Program-made: the position numbers and the translations under genes
Notes under the pieces: generated by a model
Seen by the model: only the letters and a program-made list of their open reading frames with translations
What the model was told of the DNA's origin: nothing
The model's database searches: none
Assembly: GCA_035610365.1 (NCBI GenBank)
Contig: CM069434.1
Span: 102,846,806-102,910,805 of the forward strand
Length of the DNA: 64,000 nt
Direction: 5' to 3'
Origin: Aquatica leii
Taxonomy: Eukaryota > Arthropoda > Insecta > Coleoptera > Lampyridae
Shown here: piece after piece, positions 31,736-42,688 of the stretch
Position numbering within the stretch: position 1 is the first letter of the stretch
How the letters are laid out: each line of letters opens with the position of its first letter

Positions 31736-32944
31736 AAAGAAAGCGGCCGACGACCAACCTGGGAAGAAGTGAGTGCTTTGGGCAGAAACATCGAAGGGTA
31801 CTAGGCGCAGTGGGACTTCTTGATAGTAGAAGACGGTCTTCTTAAGCGATCTCTAGAAAGTGTCGAGAGCACGGGAAACAGACTACAGTTGGTAGTGCCA
31901 AAGAGCCGGGTGGCAGAAGTGTTGAAGCAACTCTACGATGGGACATCAGGTGGACACTTTGGCATTAAGAAGACATTGGGTAAAGTACGAGAAGGATTCT
32001 ACAGGATGAACTGCAAAGAGGACGTCATGAAATGGTGCCGTAATTGCACGGTCTGTGCATCAGGAAATGGTCCAGCGAGAAAGCGCAAAGCATCCATGAA
32101 GCAATACAACGTAGGGAGCCCTTTGGAAAGAGTAGCGATTGACATCGCAAGGCCGTTCCCAGAATCCGATTCGGGAAATAAATACATCCTGTTGGCGATG
32201 GATTATTTCACGAAATAGACGGAGGCTTACGCCATACCGAATCAGGAAGCAGCTACAGTCGCAGACGTATTAGTAAAAGAGTTTTTCTGCCGGTTTGGAG
32301 TTCCGTTGGAATTACACTACGATCAAGGCCACAATTTTGAGTCTGAGCTGTTTCAAGAAGTTTGCCGACTGTTGGGAATTAAGAAAACTAGGACAACGCC
32401 TGTCCATCCTCAATCTGATGGCATGGTTGAACGGATAAATCGAACTATGGGCAAGTACTTAGCCAAGGTAGTGTCCGAACACCAAAGAGACTGGGATCAG
32501 TATTTGCACCTTTTCCTAATGGCATACCGATCATCCGTTCACGAAAGCACAGGCCAAACACCATCCTGTGTCATGCTCGGTCGTGAAATACGATTACCAT
32601 GCGATATTCAATTTGGACGAAGACCGGAAGAAGAAGTTGCTGGAGAAGATTACGTCAGCAAGCTGGCCAAGAGGCTAGACGAAGTACGTGAAGAGGTCCG
32701 TAAAAACACACAAATTGCCAGTGACAGGATTGAAACAAGATATGACGTCAAGGCACAAAATGGTGGGTTTCATCCTGGCGATATGGTCTGGTTGTATAAT
32801 CCTCAAGGAGACGTGGTTTGTCGCCGAAGCTGCAAAGGCAATGGGAGGGCCCCTATGAAATCGTGCAGCGTATTAACGACGTTATATACCGCATCCGAAA
32901 ACCGCCCAGAGGCAAGCCAAAAGTGGTTCACGTCGATCGTCTAG
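31736..32944 (+). pseudogene. Pol of copy 1: integrase
   Basis: The zinc-binding module GGHFGIKKTL...CRNCTVC (first His of HHCC replaced: LYDGT versus LHDGT in the 46 kb copy). The catalytic core has VAIDIARPFPES, ELHYDQGHNFES and PQSDGMVERINRT, so the three DDE acids remain. TAG codons at 31802-31804 and 32216-32218 replace tryptophans, and a 1-nt loss near 32806 breaks the GPY/F module (VWLYNPQ). Confidence 0.92.
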
Positions 32945-33030
32945 CCCCGTTTGCTGGCGATAACCACAATACGCAAGTCTAGGTCCGAACCAGAGTAATA
33001 AGTAGCAGAACCCGAAATCCAATCGAAGAA

Positions 33031-33660
33031 ATGGAGTTCGAGAAGTTTATGAACTTATACGGAGGTTCTGGAAAAGCTAGGTTCGGAGTTACCACCGAGG
33101 AACAACAAGATCTGTTCCAGACACAAAAAGATTACGCCGTCCCACATTGCGTGAGCGAGGATCTTGACATGTCCAAAGGGGTTGCAATCGTGTTTAAAAA
33201 GAAGTTTGGGCAGATAGATGAATTACGAAGACAGCAACCGGCAGTCGGAGAAGTTTTAGGACTACGTGGTGACGGACGCTTCGTTTTCTATCTGGTCACC
33301 AAGAAATACTCACGTGTCAAGCCGTTATACAAAGATCTGTGGCGAACATTATGGAGTCTCAAGAGAGAAATGGAGTTCCATCATGTTAAGAAATTGGCAG
33401 TACCCAAGCTTGGTTGTGGCTTAGATCAACTGAATTGGAGGACGGTTCGAAACATGCTAGAGGTTGTCTTCCGAGGAACAGGCGTCCAAGTGTTGGTCTG
33501 TAGTTACCAACCAAGGAGAATATTGGGTCAGGAAAAATCCATTGACTGTTACTTTAATGGTCAAGGAAGTTGCCGAAATGGTGGAAGCTGCCGCTATCGC
33601 CACGATCCTGTTTACCGGTGTCGCATCCAGTCTCCTGTTCTGGGACAGAACAGTCCTTAG
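33031..33660 (+). CDS. macro domain (TARG1/OARD1-type) and CCCH zinc finger, Pol tail of copy 1
   Basis: 209 codons, intact up to TAG just before the 3' LTR. Residues about 35-155 form a macro domain: HCVSEDLDMSKGVAIVFKKKFG (39-60), FYLVTKKYSRVKPLY (86-100) and PKLGCGLDQLNW (125-136). The Lys of TKK and Asp132 correspond to the catalytic pair of the ADP-ribosyl hydrolase TARG1/OARD1, which removes ADP-ribose from proteins. A CCCH finger follows: Cys173, Cys181, Cys187, His191 (C-X7-C-X5-C-X3-H). An upstream TAG at 32983-32985 (CAG in the 47 kb copy) separates it from integrase; the 47 kb copy shows that it was one polyprotein. Role in the element is unknown. Confidence 0.85.
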   Translation: MEFEKFMNLYGGSGKARFGVTTEEQQDLFQTQKDYAVPHCVSEDLDMSKGVAIVFKKKFGQIDELRRQQPAVGEVLGLRGDGRFVFYLVTKKYSRVKPLYKDLWRTLWSLKREMEFHHVKKLAVPKLGCGLDQLNWRTVRNMLEVVFRGTGVQVLVCSYQPRRILGQEKSIDCYFNGQGSCRNGGSCRYRHDPVYRCRIQSPVLGQNSP

Positions 33661-33670
33661 AAGGGGACAG

Positions 33671-34129
33671 TGAAACGTTTGAGAAGTTACCTGCAAATTC
33701 AAGAGCCTTCTGGAAGTTGTTATCCATCTTCTAGAAGATATACCGAAAGATAGGGAACACTCGAGAAGGATTTCCAAATGTGTATAAATACCGAAGAAAC
33801 AAATCGTAGGTCAGTTATTTCCGTAATCCGAAGCCTGCAGTGTTAAGAAGATTATTCAAGTCTAAATAAATAAGTTGTTAACGCGTGTTATAAATAAATC
33901 TACGAAGTACGTGAGTTTAGTGTAAACAAGTGTGTGAAATTATCCGCGGACTTTATCTTATCTTCGTGTAAGTGATAACGTTCGTTATACATAAATTATA
34001 CTGTAAGTGTTTTATTAAATATTATTAGATTTAATTAGTTCGGTTAATTTAGAAGTGTACATATTTCCAGTATAAGTAAAACATATTTTTAGTCGTTAAT
34101 ACATTAGTTTTAATAATAAATTCGTTACA
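33671..34129 (+). repeat. 3' LTR of copy 1
   Basis: TGAAACGTTTGAG... to TTCGTTACA, preceded by the purine tract and followed by ATAT. Confidence 0.9.
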
Positions 34130-34433
34130 ATATCGTTAGTGTCATCATTCGTTGTCAAAAACAAAATCAATTGGTTCGCGGACGACATTGTCAAATCAAT
34201 AGCTACGATTTAGTTAACAACGGCGTTAGCTAACAACATAGTGAACTTTGCTTTGTATACCCGGTTGCATAAAATATTAATGAAACGTTCTCGAAGTTAT
34301 TGCCAACTTCGAAACAGAAATATATAAAAACTATTTAAAAGACGCTGAGGTCAGTTTTCGAGTTGAATCGAAAGAAGACGTTGTCGGTTTACATAAATTA
34401 AGTGTATAACGCGGGTGCCAGTAAAAAGATAAA

Positions 34434-36138
34434 TACAGCCTGCGCACCCAAAGCATGCCTGAAGGTTAGATGCGCATTCGTCTAACTCTAGGTCTCTTAA
34501 GCGCGGCATGTCAGCGGTGTCACCACCAAAAGCGCGTTCCGTTTATTATCATCTATTACACTAATTAATTATTTAATTTTGTTAATTTACATACGTGCTT
34601 GTTAAGTTAACTTTATTACAATTATTGCAACAAAACGACAGTGAACCATTTTGTGTCGTATGTGAATTTTATTTTCAAAATTTTAAAGCTCATAAACAAC
34701 AAATACTTTTACAATAGTAAAATAAATAAGTAGTTTTGCGGCGCATGTAATGCTAATCGCATTTGCTTAAAATGTCATTAAAGAAATCCTAATAGTTGAC
34801 ATTTGTTAGTATCATTAACAACAGATTAGCAAACATTCAAAAATGTTTTTTTAGTAATTCAAATACAAAATTTATTAGTTGTCAACATGGTTATTTTGAA
34901 GTGAAACTTCTTTATCGGCGTTGGAAAAAAATTTACCGTCACATTTTTTCGTTACGCGTCACATTAAATTATTCCGTTACGCGCCATCTTTTTTATTTCT
35001 GAAACGCAATAGCGACGTGATAAATAATATATCAATACTAAAGTGATCAACAAAATCAAAGGGTTTATTTTAATTCTAATTCCAGTGGATTTTTAACAAA
35101 AGTAAGTAATTATATCTATTTTTCTAATACTTGGGTGGAATTAATTGACATAGAGTATAAATTCTGAAATATGTTATTAATTTAAATTTAATATATTTAA
35201 GGTTAACCGCAGTTTCTGTTTGAACGATGACAATGATAGTAATAATTCTATTTCAATTAATGAAATGCTGTAATAATCTTAGTAGCAAAAAGTTAAAGTG
35301 AAATAATTGTATTATTTGTATTCATGTCTATTATAATAAAATCCTTTTGTTTAAAATTTATCTAATTTTAAATTTAAAATATGTAAGGTTAACCTCAGTT
35401 TCTTATTGTAACTATCGGTCAATGTATATGATTTCATTAAAATAGTATTTATTAATTAATAAGACTGCTAATTTAATGAACATCAATTAATTGATATACA
35501 TGCAACTTTTCAGAAATTGGTTAAATAAAGTTAAATTAGATAAAGTTTAAACAAAAGGATTTTATTATCATAGACATGAATACAAATAATACAATTATTT
35601 CACTTTAACTTTTGCTACTAAGATTATTACAGCATTTCATTAATTGTAATAGAATTATTACTATCATTGTCATCGTTATTATATATTTTTGTAATTAATG
35701 GCTTATGGTAACTGAAATATGAAATTGAATCTACAAAAATTAGTTAATTGATTTACAAAAATTTGTATTCATGTCTATGATAATAAAATCCTTTTGTTTA
35801 AAATTTATCTAATTTAACTTTATTTAACCAATTTCTGAAAAGTTGCATGTAGATCATTTTGCGAAAAATAAGGCCATAAAGAAGTTTCACTTCTTACATG
35901 TGTACACTAGTACACGCCCTAATTTTTTTTATTTTATAAATGTTTAAACTATTACTGTTCATATATAATTCAAATAAACAAAATATTTTAAAGTTTCTTG
36001 TAGTTTGATGACGAATGATTGAAAACGCGACACCGACGCCACAGGTAATGTTTTCAGACGCTATTGCGTTAACGAGTGCGGTCGAACGCACGAACATCCA
36101 TGCGCGACACGAGGCATTCTTTGGGCGCGCGGGCTGTA
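34434..36138. mobile_element. non-coding DNA transposon with inverted ends, inserted in the copy 2 LTR
   Basis: Ends TACAGCCTGCGCACCCAAAG (left) and the inverse of TACAGCCCGCGCGCCCAAAG (right) match at 18 of 20 bases, and a further ATGCCT follows in both. GATAAA flanks both sides (34428-34433, 36139-36144); counting the TA as duplicated sequence gives an 8-bp GATAAATA, which with CAG ends would suit hAT. The LTR reads continuously across it when it is removed. No coding sequence; the interior has large palindromic repeats. Confidence 0.7.
35197..35860. repeat. palindromic repeat module inside the non-coding element
   Basis: A segment of about 140 bp at 35225-35365 recurs inverted at 35540-35682. 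Part of it (TTGCATGTAGAT end, TTTTGTTTAAA, ATAGACATGAATAC) recurs inverted again at 35765-35858. The same module appears at the right edge of the window (63874-64000). Confidence 0.7.
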
Positions 36139-36500
36139 GATAAATAAAAAGTGCGGACAGTAAATACCAAGTGATAGTAATATATAACTTAATGTAAGTT
36201 GTTTTTTTCGTAGTGTTAGTTAAAAGTAGTTAAACTGAAACGTGTAAATATTTACGTTATAAATAAATTAGTTTTAAAATAACGTTACAAGTGGTGTCAG
36301 ATGTAGGGTAATCGAAACCCGTTGATAAAACGATGACATCGTGTAAATGAACAACTGTTCAGTTCGCGCTTCGCGTGTGTTTGTTTATAGAGTGTAATTA
36401 TAATTGTTCCAGTTCGTTAAAGTACCGCATGTAATAATAAAAAAAATCGAGCGTTATTTAAACTCGTTTTATCAAACTTTTTATTCGTGTTTATTAACTT

Positions 36501-38231
36501 ATGCCGGTAACTCGTTATCAAACTAAAATAGATTGAAAAATGTTTAAATCTATAAATAAAAAACTTGGCTAAAATTCTTTAAAAATGGAAAAAAAACTGT
36601 CGGTACATTCTCAGAAAATGGAGGAAAATTCTAAAAGTTTAAAGAGAAAATACGAACAAGCATTGAACATCAAATAAAGCCTATTGAGAAACAAATACAA
36701 ATTAGTATATAAAACTAAATTAAAATTGTTTAAGAGGAAACTCAAAACAGATACGTTACATTTAAGATCGGAAATGTGCAAAGTTTTAAAAACAATCTAT
36801 AAATAATAAAATACAAGTAATAGAGGACAAATTAGAAGACAGAATAAAACTGCTTGAAGAAAAGATTAATCAAATCAACTGCTATGGTAAAGGAAATGTC
36901 ACAAGCGAAGATTTAATGAATCATCGAGAATAAAACATTAGCAAGTTTAATGTATTACCTCCAAATTTTGAGTGCAAAGTTTCATAGTCAACCTACCAGA
37001 AACAATTTAAAACCGCAGCTGTAGCTAATGGTTGGAACAACAAACAGAAAGCGACGTTTTTAATATTCGCTTTACGTGGAGAAACGCTTGGAATTTTACA
37101 GACTATTTCTGACCACCTCCAAGAAAATAACGAACTCTTAAGTTTACGTTTCGAAATGAGATATAGAGATTCTCATATTCAACAAGTGTGCCAAACCTAA
37201 ATAAAAAGTTGGGTTCAGGAAGCTGCAGGAGTTTGAGGCTGACATCGCCAGATTGACACGACTTGCATCTTTAACAGCACCAGATACTTTCTTGGAGCAG
37301 TTGGCTATTCAAATTTTGATAGACGGTCTCCGAGACAGCGAAACGTAGTAGACTCTACGGTTAGCTCGACCTAAGACGTTAGATGATGCTTTATTCCATG
37401 TCTTGGAGTTTAAGGCACCAAAAAAGGCGTCGCACCGAGATAGCCATAAGCTCCTCTGTACCGCAGAAGTACCCGCACAAACACAAGAAAGCATTGAAGA
37501 AATAGTGCGACGTGCATTCCGCGAACAAGTAGCTCGGCGAAGAGAAGTAAGGTGTTATAACTGCGTGGAAGTGGACCACATATGACGCCAAAAGAAGACC
37601 AGATGGGGGAAAAATAGACCTCAATAAGGGCTCAGAAATTAGCATTCAAATGGCATCGTCTATGAAGGAATTGCACAGTATTTACTTCGAAGACAAGATC
37701 AATAGAAGAAGTATTCAGTTACTGGTTGACATGGGAGCGAGAAAGATCATCATTCGTTCTGACATGTCATTGGAAAATGAGAACACGTCACTAACAACAG
37801 TACGACTTCGAACGGCGACGGCCAAAGAAATACCAACTCACAGAGAAGTAAAAGTCACCATTGCCTTAGGCACTTCACTCGACCATCAAGTACTGGTAGC
37901 AAACATCACGAAAGAAGTTATCCTGGGAATTAGCGTTATAAAGAAGTATTGGTTCCATTTTGATATGAAAAACAATGTTCTTAAGGTTGACGTTGAAGAA
38001 ATTCCTTTTCATTTGTTAGAGAAGGCAGCCGTACGAGTTTTATGGAGCAAAAACATGACTCTGTCTGGAAGGACTGAAAATGTGGTGATGGCACATCTGA
38101 ATAGATATCTCTGGAAAAACTACATTCGCGCTATTGAACCGATGGAGAGCGACTTAGTTGAAAAAAAGACTACTCGTTTGCAAAACACGATTCCAGTAAT
38201 GATCTCAAATTGTGAGATGTGTGAATTCTAG
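36501..38231 (+). pseudogene. Gag and protease of copy 2
   Basis: ATGCCGGTAACTCG start (36501), then coiled-coil and capsid pieces with many stops. RCYNCVEVDHI at about 37551 is the remnant of a retroviral-type zinc knuckle. The last open part (37650-38231) is protease: LLVDMGARKIIIRSD, with DTG changed to DMG. The frame then shows VILGISVIKKYW and ERIEPMES-type residues before the deletion of RT. Confidence 0.82.
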
Positions 38232-38564
38232 TGAAAATACGTCGCCAAAGAAGTGCCTACAACATCTATTGAATATTCTTACCTCCAAATGCTAACACCA
38301 ACTGGCTTAAGTTAATGTGTTGATCCAACAGTATCACGATATGTTTGCGCTAGAGAGTGGTTTTAAAGGAAGAACTAATTAATGCCAACTTTCTTTAGCA
38401 AAATCTACTGGTGTCGCATCCAGTTTCGTGTTCTGGGACAAAACAGTCTTAAGAAGGCGGCAGTTAAACGTTTTCGAAGTTAAATTAGAATTTGTTAAAA
38501 GTAGTTAATTTAAATCGTGTAAATATTTAGTTTATAAATAAATTAGTTTTAAAATATCGTTGCA

Positions 38565-38757
38565 TGTCAACATTGATGATGTAGTTAACTACGTGATCAC
38601 GTCGTTAACTGTCGTCATTGGTCGACAAGTAAAAAATCCATTGTTTTGATGACCACATTGTCGAATTAATAAATACGATTTTAAATGTTTGACAACGTCG
38701 TCAGTTATAACGGTGTCAACTAACAACATAGTTCACTTTGCTTTATGCAACCGAGCG
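38565..38757. repeat. MITE copy 2, right part
   Basis: GATGATGTAGTTAACTACGTGATC to TTTGCTTTATGCAACC matches copy 1 (27467-27519 plus 34134-34262). A possible left stub, GGTTGCATAAA, is at 34263-34273, directly next to the right end of copy 1, with Ty3/gypsy copy 2 in between. Confidence 0.5.
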
Positions 38758-38899
38758 TTGGACTGAATTACTATTTTAAGTCTAGGACTATATAATTTGG
38801 TAAAAGTTGTAATTGTAATTAAATTTTACTACGCCGCTGGTTTGCGGAACCCACTAAATAGGATAATTTAAAATTATTCGATACTTCCAGGCGGGGATT

Positions 38900-40540
38900 G
38901 GTTTCTCTACTTAAATCTGAATTCTTACCTTTGGATTACGAAAAACAACTGCTCAACAAAATAAAAGCACAAAATATGGGAAAAATTTAATCGTCTCTTA
39001 AAAACTGTGATAGAACAATAAAAACTGAACTTGATTCACAAAAATCTAACTCCGTTCTAGCATACTTCTTTGGGCGGGTGAGTTCGCTTGAAAAATTGGT
39101 GTCTATTAGCAAAAAACTGAAACAAAATCAACTATCAGTGGAAAAAACTACCACCATCGCGTCGTTCAACTAAGAAATTAGAACCAACCTTTGCCTATTT
39201 GAGTAACTCTTCTACTTTTTTTTCATATAGTAGATAGTACCCGCTTCGCTGCTGTTAATTTTCCGACTTCTTTTTCTCGTGCGACTAGTGCTGTTTGATT
39301 TTATGTTGCTTGCTGGACACTTGGCTCAGAATTCTTCTCATCCACATATTCTTAATTGCTATGAATGTAGCCGTCATGGGGTTAGCAAACGTGATTGTCT
39401 ACAGTGTAAATCGTCGTCGCAAAACTAACTTTATAATCTTTAGTTGTGGTTAAACTCGGATATATTTTTTAGACTCTCTGACTCTCAGCGAGTACTTCTC
39501 AATTCTATTTTTGCTAGTGTCAAACGAGATGAACCTCTCCTTACCTAACTGTCTGTAATTACAGTCATTTTTTTCGTAGTCTGAATGGCAGACTTTGAAA
39601 CTTTTAGAAATTCCGCTACAACATTTTTCTGAGGCTACTTGTCGCTTGGTCAACGCTGTTTTTTATTTGGCGATAAAAACTGCGTTGCTACTGTTCTGTC
39701 TTAAGACAAGGTCACTGTGATTGAGACATTGGTTTTACCTGAAGTTTCTGAATCGGTGATTTTAGGTATTGGTTAGGCATGCCATAGATTTTCTTACAAA
39801 CAGGCCATTGGAGCTTCATGACCGATATTTCTTTAGCTTCTGTCGATGTTAATTTGCAGTTTCTTCGGTCTAGTACGAATCTCTCTTCTGCGTAACGACT
39901 TCAATTGAACACCTTAGTCGATGATGCTTTTACCAACCAACCATCAGGATTAGGCTGTACTAAACGTGTACAACAGCGTATGTGCACCAAAGCAAAATCT
40001 ATCAAACCGCGCTAATATCCTCTTTCTCCCACGCTACAGGATATCGTTGATAAAGAATTGGATTCTATTTATTAACTCGGAGTGGTAAAACTCTCTACTA
40101 GCGCTTGCTCTAATCCTATTGTTTTGGTGAAGAAAAAGAATGCATCTTACCGTTTCTGTGTAGGTTTTAAAAAGGTGAACCAGGTCACACAAAAAGACGC
40201 GTATCAGTTAGCTAATATCTCATCGGTCTAAGATTGACTACACGATCCACGGTATCTTTCTTTTGGAAAATTCTTCTTACTGTTGAGTCGAAACCGTTAA
40301 CTGATTTTACTATACTACGTCGTGGATTATTTTAGTTTACTAAGATGCTTTGCAGACTTCATAATGTCCCAACTGCTATAAAAAGGTTAATAGATATTCT
40401 CTTGACGACATTATCATCATTTAGTCTACCATTGAGGAGCATATGAACATCTTACAGTAAGTCTTAGGACGGTTGTTTGCTGTACGACTTATCTTCGCCT
40501 TAAAAAATGATTTTTTATCCTATCCAGTGGAGCCCACAAA
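38900..40540 (+). pseudogene. degenerate Ty3/gypsy element of another lineage (Gag knuckle, protease, RT)
   Basis: CYECSRHGVSKRDC near 39360 is a zinc knuckle with its His lost. The RT entry at 40020-40230 reads YPLSPTLQDIVDKELDSIY, then LGVVKLSTSACSNPIVLVKKKNASYRFCV and KVNQVTQKDAYQL, typical Ty3/gypsy RT but clearly different from the macro-domain family. Many stops and shifts; no LTR was identified. Confidence 0.7.
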
Positions 40541-41748
40541 CCAGCGGAGTTGCAAAATTTAATTACAATTACCAGTTTTAGAAAATTTGTTAGTAATGAT
40601 ACGTAACAAATAAAATGGCAGATTGTGATATAATACTAATTCATGATGGACCGACAAACTCAGAACAAGTTTATAGGCTGTTTAGAAAAAATAGATAATA
40701 CATTAAAATCAACAAAGATGATGTTGGCATGCGACTTGCAGATAACCAGCAAAGTGAACATGATGCTGAGTCAAATATTCTTTGTATCAAAATATAAAAA
40801 TACTAGCTAAGTTAGTTTCAACAATTTTAATTTTTATTATAACAAAAACTAACTAGTGGAGAAATTAGCCAGTTCAGTCCCGTTTTAGACAACACCATTT
40901 GGTTGGAATCAAACCGTCTAGTAAAGTGTCAAAAAAACATAAAATTTAAATCACTATCATAAGTTGAAAACTGTTGAATAAATTAATAACTTTCGCACTT
41001 GACCTTGTGTCAAGCAAAACTATAGGATAGCACATTATGGTTTAAAGAAAAGTGCCAATGCTGAAGTCGTAGTTGCTAATGTTTTGCTTATTTTCGTTAT
41101 TATTATTAAGACGTGACAAAAATAAAAGTTTAAAGTAAGCAACTGAAAAATTATCAAGGAGTTGTATTGCATATATGTATTAACAAAAAAATTATTGGTA
41201 TTTGTGATATAAGTACTCGTTAGTTATTTTTCACTATGTGTAATCTTAAAATATGTATTATCTCTGAAACTGGAAGCAACTGAATAATTGTGTAGTTTAG
41301 AGCAATTAAACAATACTAAAGGTCTTGGTCTTGGTATACCTTACACTACAGAAAACATTTAGAGGTTAATGCAAGACAACAAAGATAAAAATACAAACAA
41401 AAAACTATTTACTTCAGAAACTAGCAGGCAGCCAATAGTGAGCAAGACTATATTTGGTCTCACTAAGTTAACATTATGTTTTTCTGTTAGGAAATCCACT
41501 GGTCTAATGTACAACTAGTCAAACTACGCTAAAGAAAATGTGACAAACTGAAAATATAAAATAAAGATACACTGTGGCACAATGATTTAAGACTATAATT
41601 ACTCAGGGCACCAAATTGCAATCTCGAGGAGCGTTAGTTGGCTGAGGTTATTAATATCCAATAACTCACGTGATAGATAAATAATGTTATTCCATACTAT
41701 TGTGAAATAGGATTTCATAACTTGGAGAGAAGTGAGATTTTTGGTGAT
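40541..41748. other. no gene recognised
   Basis: AT-rich sequence ahead of the recombinase remnant. It may include the rest of that element but shows no readable domain. Confidence 0.45.
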
Positions 41749-41860
41749 ATGATGCAAAAGGCTGAGAAAGCTCGTGTCGCACTACTACCGACAACAAGTC
41801 AAAACCAAAGTATAAAAAAGAATATGACAAATTCCTGCAGTGGCTGAAAGTTAATCGTAT
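41749..41860 (+). pseudogene. Crypton-like tyrosine recombinase, 5' piece
   Basis: QKAEKARVALLPTTSQNQS, then after a 1-nt loss in an A-run EYDKFLQWLKVNRI. This is the N-terminal core-binding region of a tyrosine-recombinase-type mobile gene common in arthropods. The reading continues at 47844 after the LTR element. Confidence 0.6.
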
Positions 41861-42339
41861 TGAAACGTTCGAGAAGTTATTTGCAAATGCAAGAGCCTTC
41901 TAGAAGCTGTTATCCATCTTCTAGAAGATATACCGAAAAATAGGGAACACTCGAGAAGGATTCGCAAATGTGTATAAATACTGAAGAGAGAAATCGTAGG
42001 TCAGTTATTGCTGGAATGCGCATACAGCAGTGTTAAGAAGATTATTAAAGTGGAAATAAATAAGTCGTTAGCACGCGTGTGTCTAGATAAATATACCGAG
42101 AATAATCGTGTACGTGATTTTTAGTGTAAACAAGTGTGAAGCTATCCGCGGACGTTATCTTATCTTTGTGTAAGTGATAGTGTTATACAACGGTTATACA
42201 TAAATTAGTGTAATTGTTTTCATTAAATATTATTAGATTTAATTAGTTCAGTTAAATAAAAGTGTACATATTTTTAGAATAAGTAAACGTATTTTTAGTC
42301 GTTTAAATAAATTAGTTTTTAATTAATAAATACGCAACA
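41861..42339 (+). repeat. 5' LTR of copy 3
   Basis: TGAAACGTTCGAG... to ACGCAACA, colinear with the LTRs of copy 1 and more diverged from them than they are from each other. Confidence 0.9.
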
Positions 42340-42688
42340 GTGGCGTCAGTGTGGAGTATCGAATAGAACAAACCGTTCGCGATTTTTAGTGTGAATACCA
42401 TTAAGTTATTTGATATCGCTCCCGTAATAAAAACATTGATTACGTAAATAACTGTTAAGTTCGCGATACGCGTGTTTATAAAGTGTAATCATAGCTAAAT
42501 TCGTTAATATAGTGTTTATCAAATTTTTCTTTTAACAAGTGCGTGATCGCGATATTAATTAAATTCGTTTCCGTACACTAGTGGTTTAATATTAACAAGT
42601 GGATCGTTATTAAAATTTTGTGTTATACAAAAACTGCATTTTAAAAAGTAGTGTATTTGAACTTTATATTCGTGTTATATTTAAATTT

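Larger units (their letters stand above)
27520..34129 (+). mobile_element. Ty3/gypsy LTR retrotransposon, copy 1 (macro-domain family)
   Basis: 5' LTR 27520-27990 and 3' LTR 33671-34129, both ending TTCGTTACA; by eye they differ at roughly 5 percent of sites. ATAT duplications lie at 27516-27519 and 34130-34133. A primer-binding-like TGGCGTCAG starts at 27992, and a purine tract AGAAGGGGACAG precedes the 3' LTR. The internal order is Gag, protease, RT, RNase H, integrase, macro domain and CCCH finger; no envelope gene was seen. Complete in structure but disabled by stops and frameshifts. Confidence 0.93.
27467..34262. repeat. non-coding inverted-repeat element (MITE copy 1), split by an LTR element
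   Basis: The left part 27467-27519 (GGTTGTATAAAGCACTGTTA...) and right part 34134-34262 (...TTTGCTTTGTATACCC) flank the Ty3/gypsy insertion. The ends are inverted versions of each other (GTTGTATAAAGCA versus GGGTATACAAAGCA). The two parts together resemble MITE copy 2 (right part 38565-38757) along their length, including GATGTAGT(T)AACTACGTGA and AACAACATAGT. Confidence 0.55.
34281..38564 (+). mobile_element. Ty3/gypsy copy 2, heavily degraded, 5' LTR interrupted
   Basis: The 5' LTR starts at 34281 (TGAAACGTTCTCG), is interrupted by another element (34434-36138) and ends at 36289 (GTTACA), followed by TGGTGTCAG at 36292. Gag and protease remnants follow. Almost all of RT, RNase H and integrase is deleted. 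The polyprotein tail (GTCGCATCCAG, TTCTGGGACA) and a truncated 3' LTR (38464-38564) close the copy. No clear target duplication. Its right flank is MITE-like sequence (38565-38757). Confidence 0.82.

Noticed and set aside
33671..34129. Search for an envelope gene between Pol and the 3' LTR of copy 1
   Set aside because: The CCCH-finger frame ends 10 nt before the LTR; no signal peptide or membrane segment is present, so it is not an errantivirus-type element.
42620..42688. Earlier in-frame ATG for Gag of copy 3
   Set aside because: The extra 23 residues are absent from the other copies; MPVTRLQ is the shared start.
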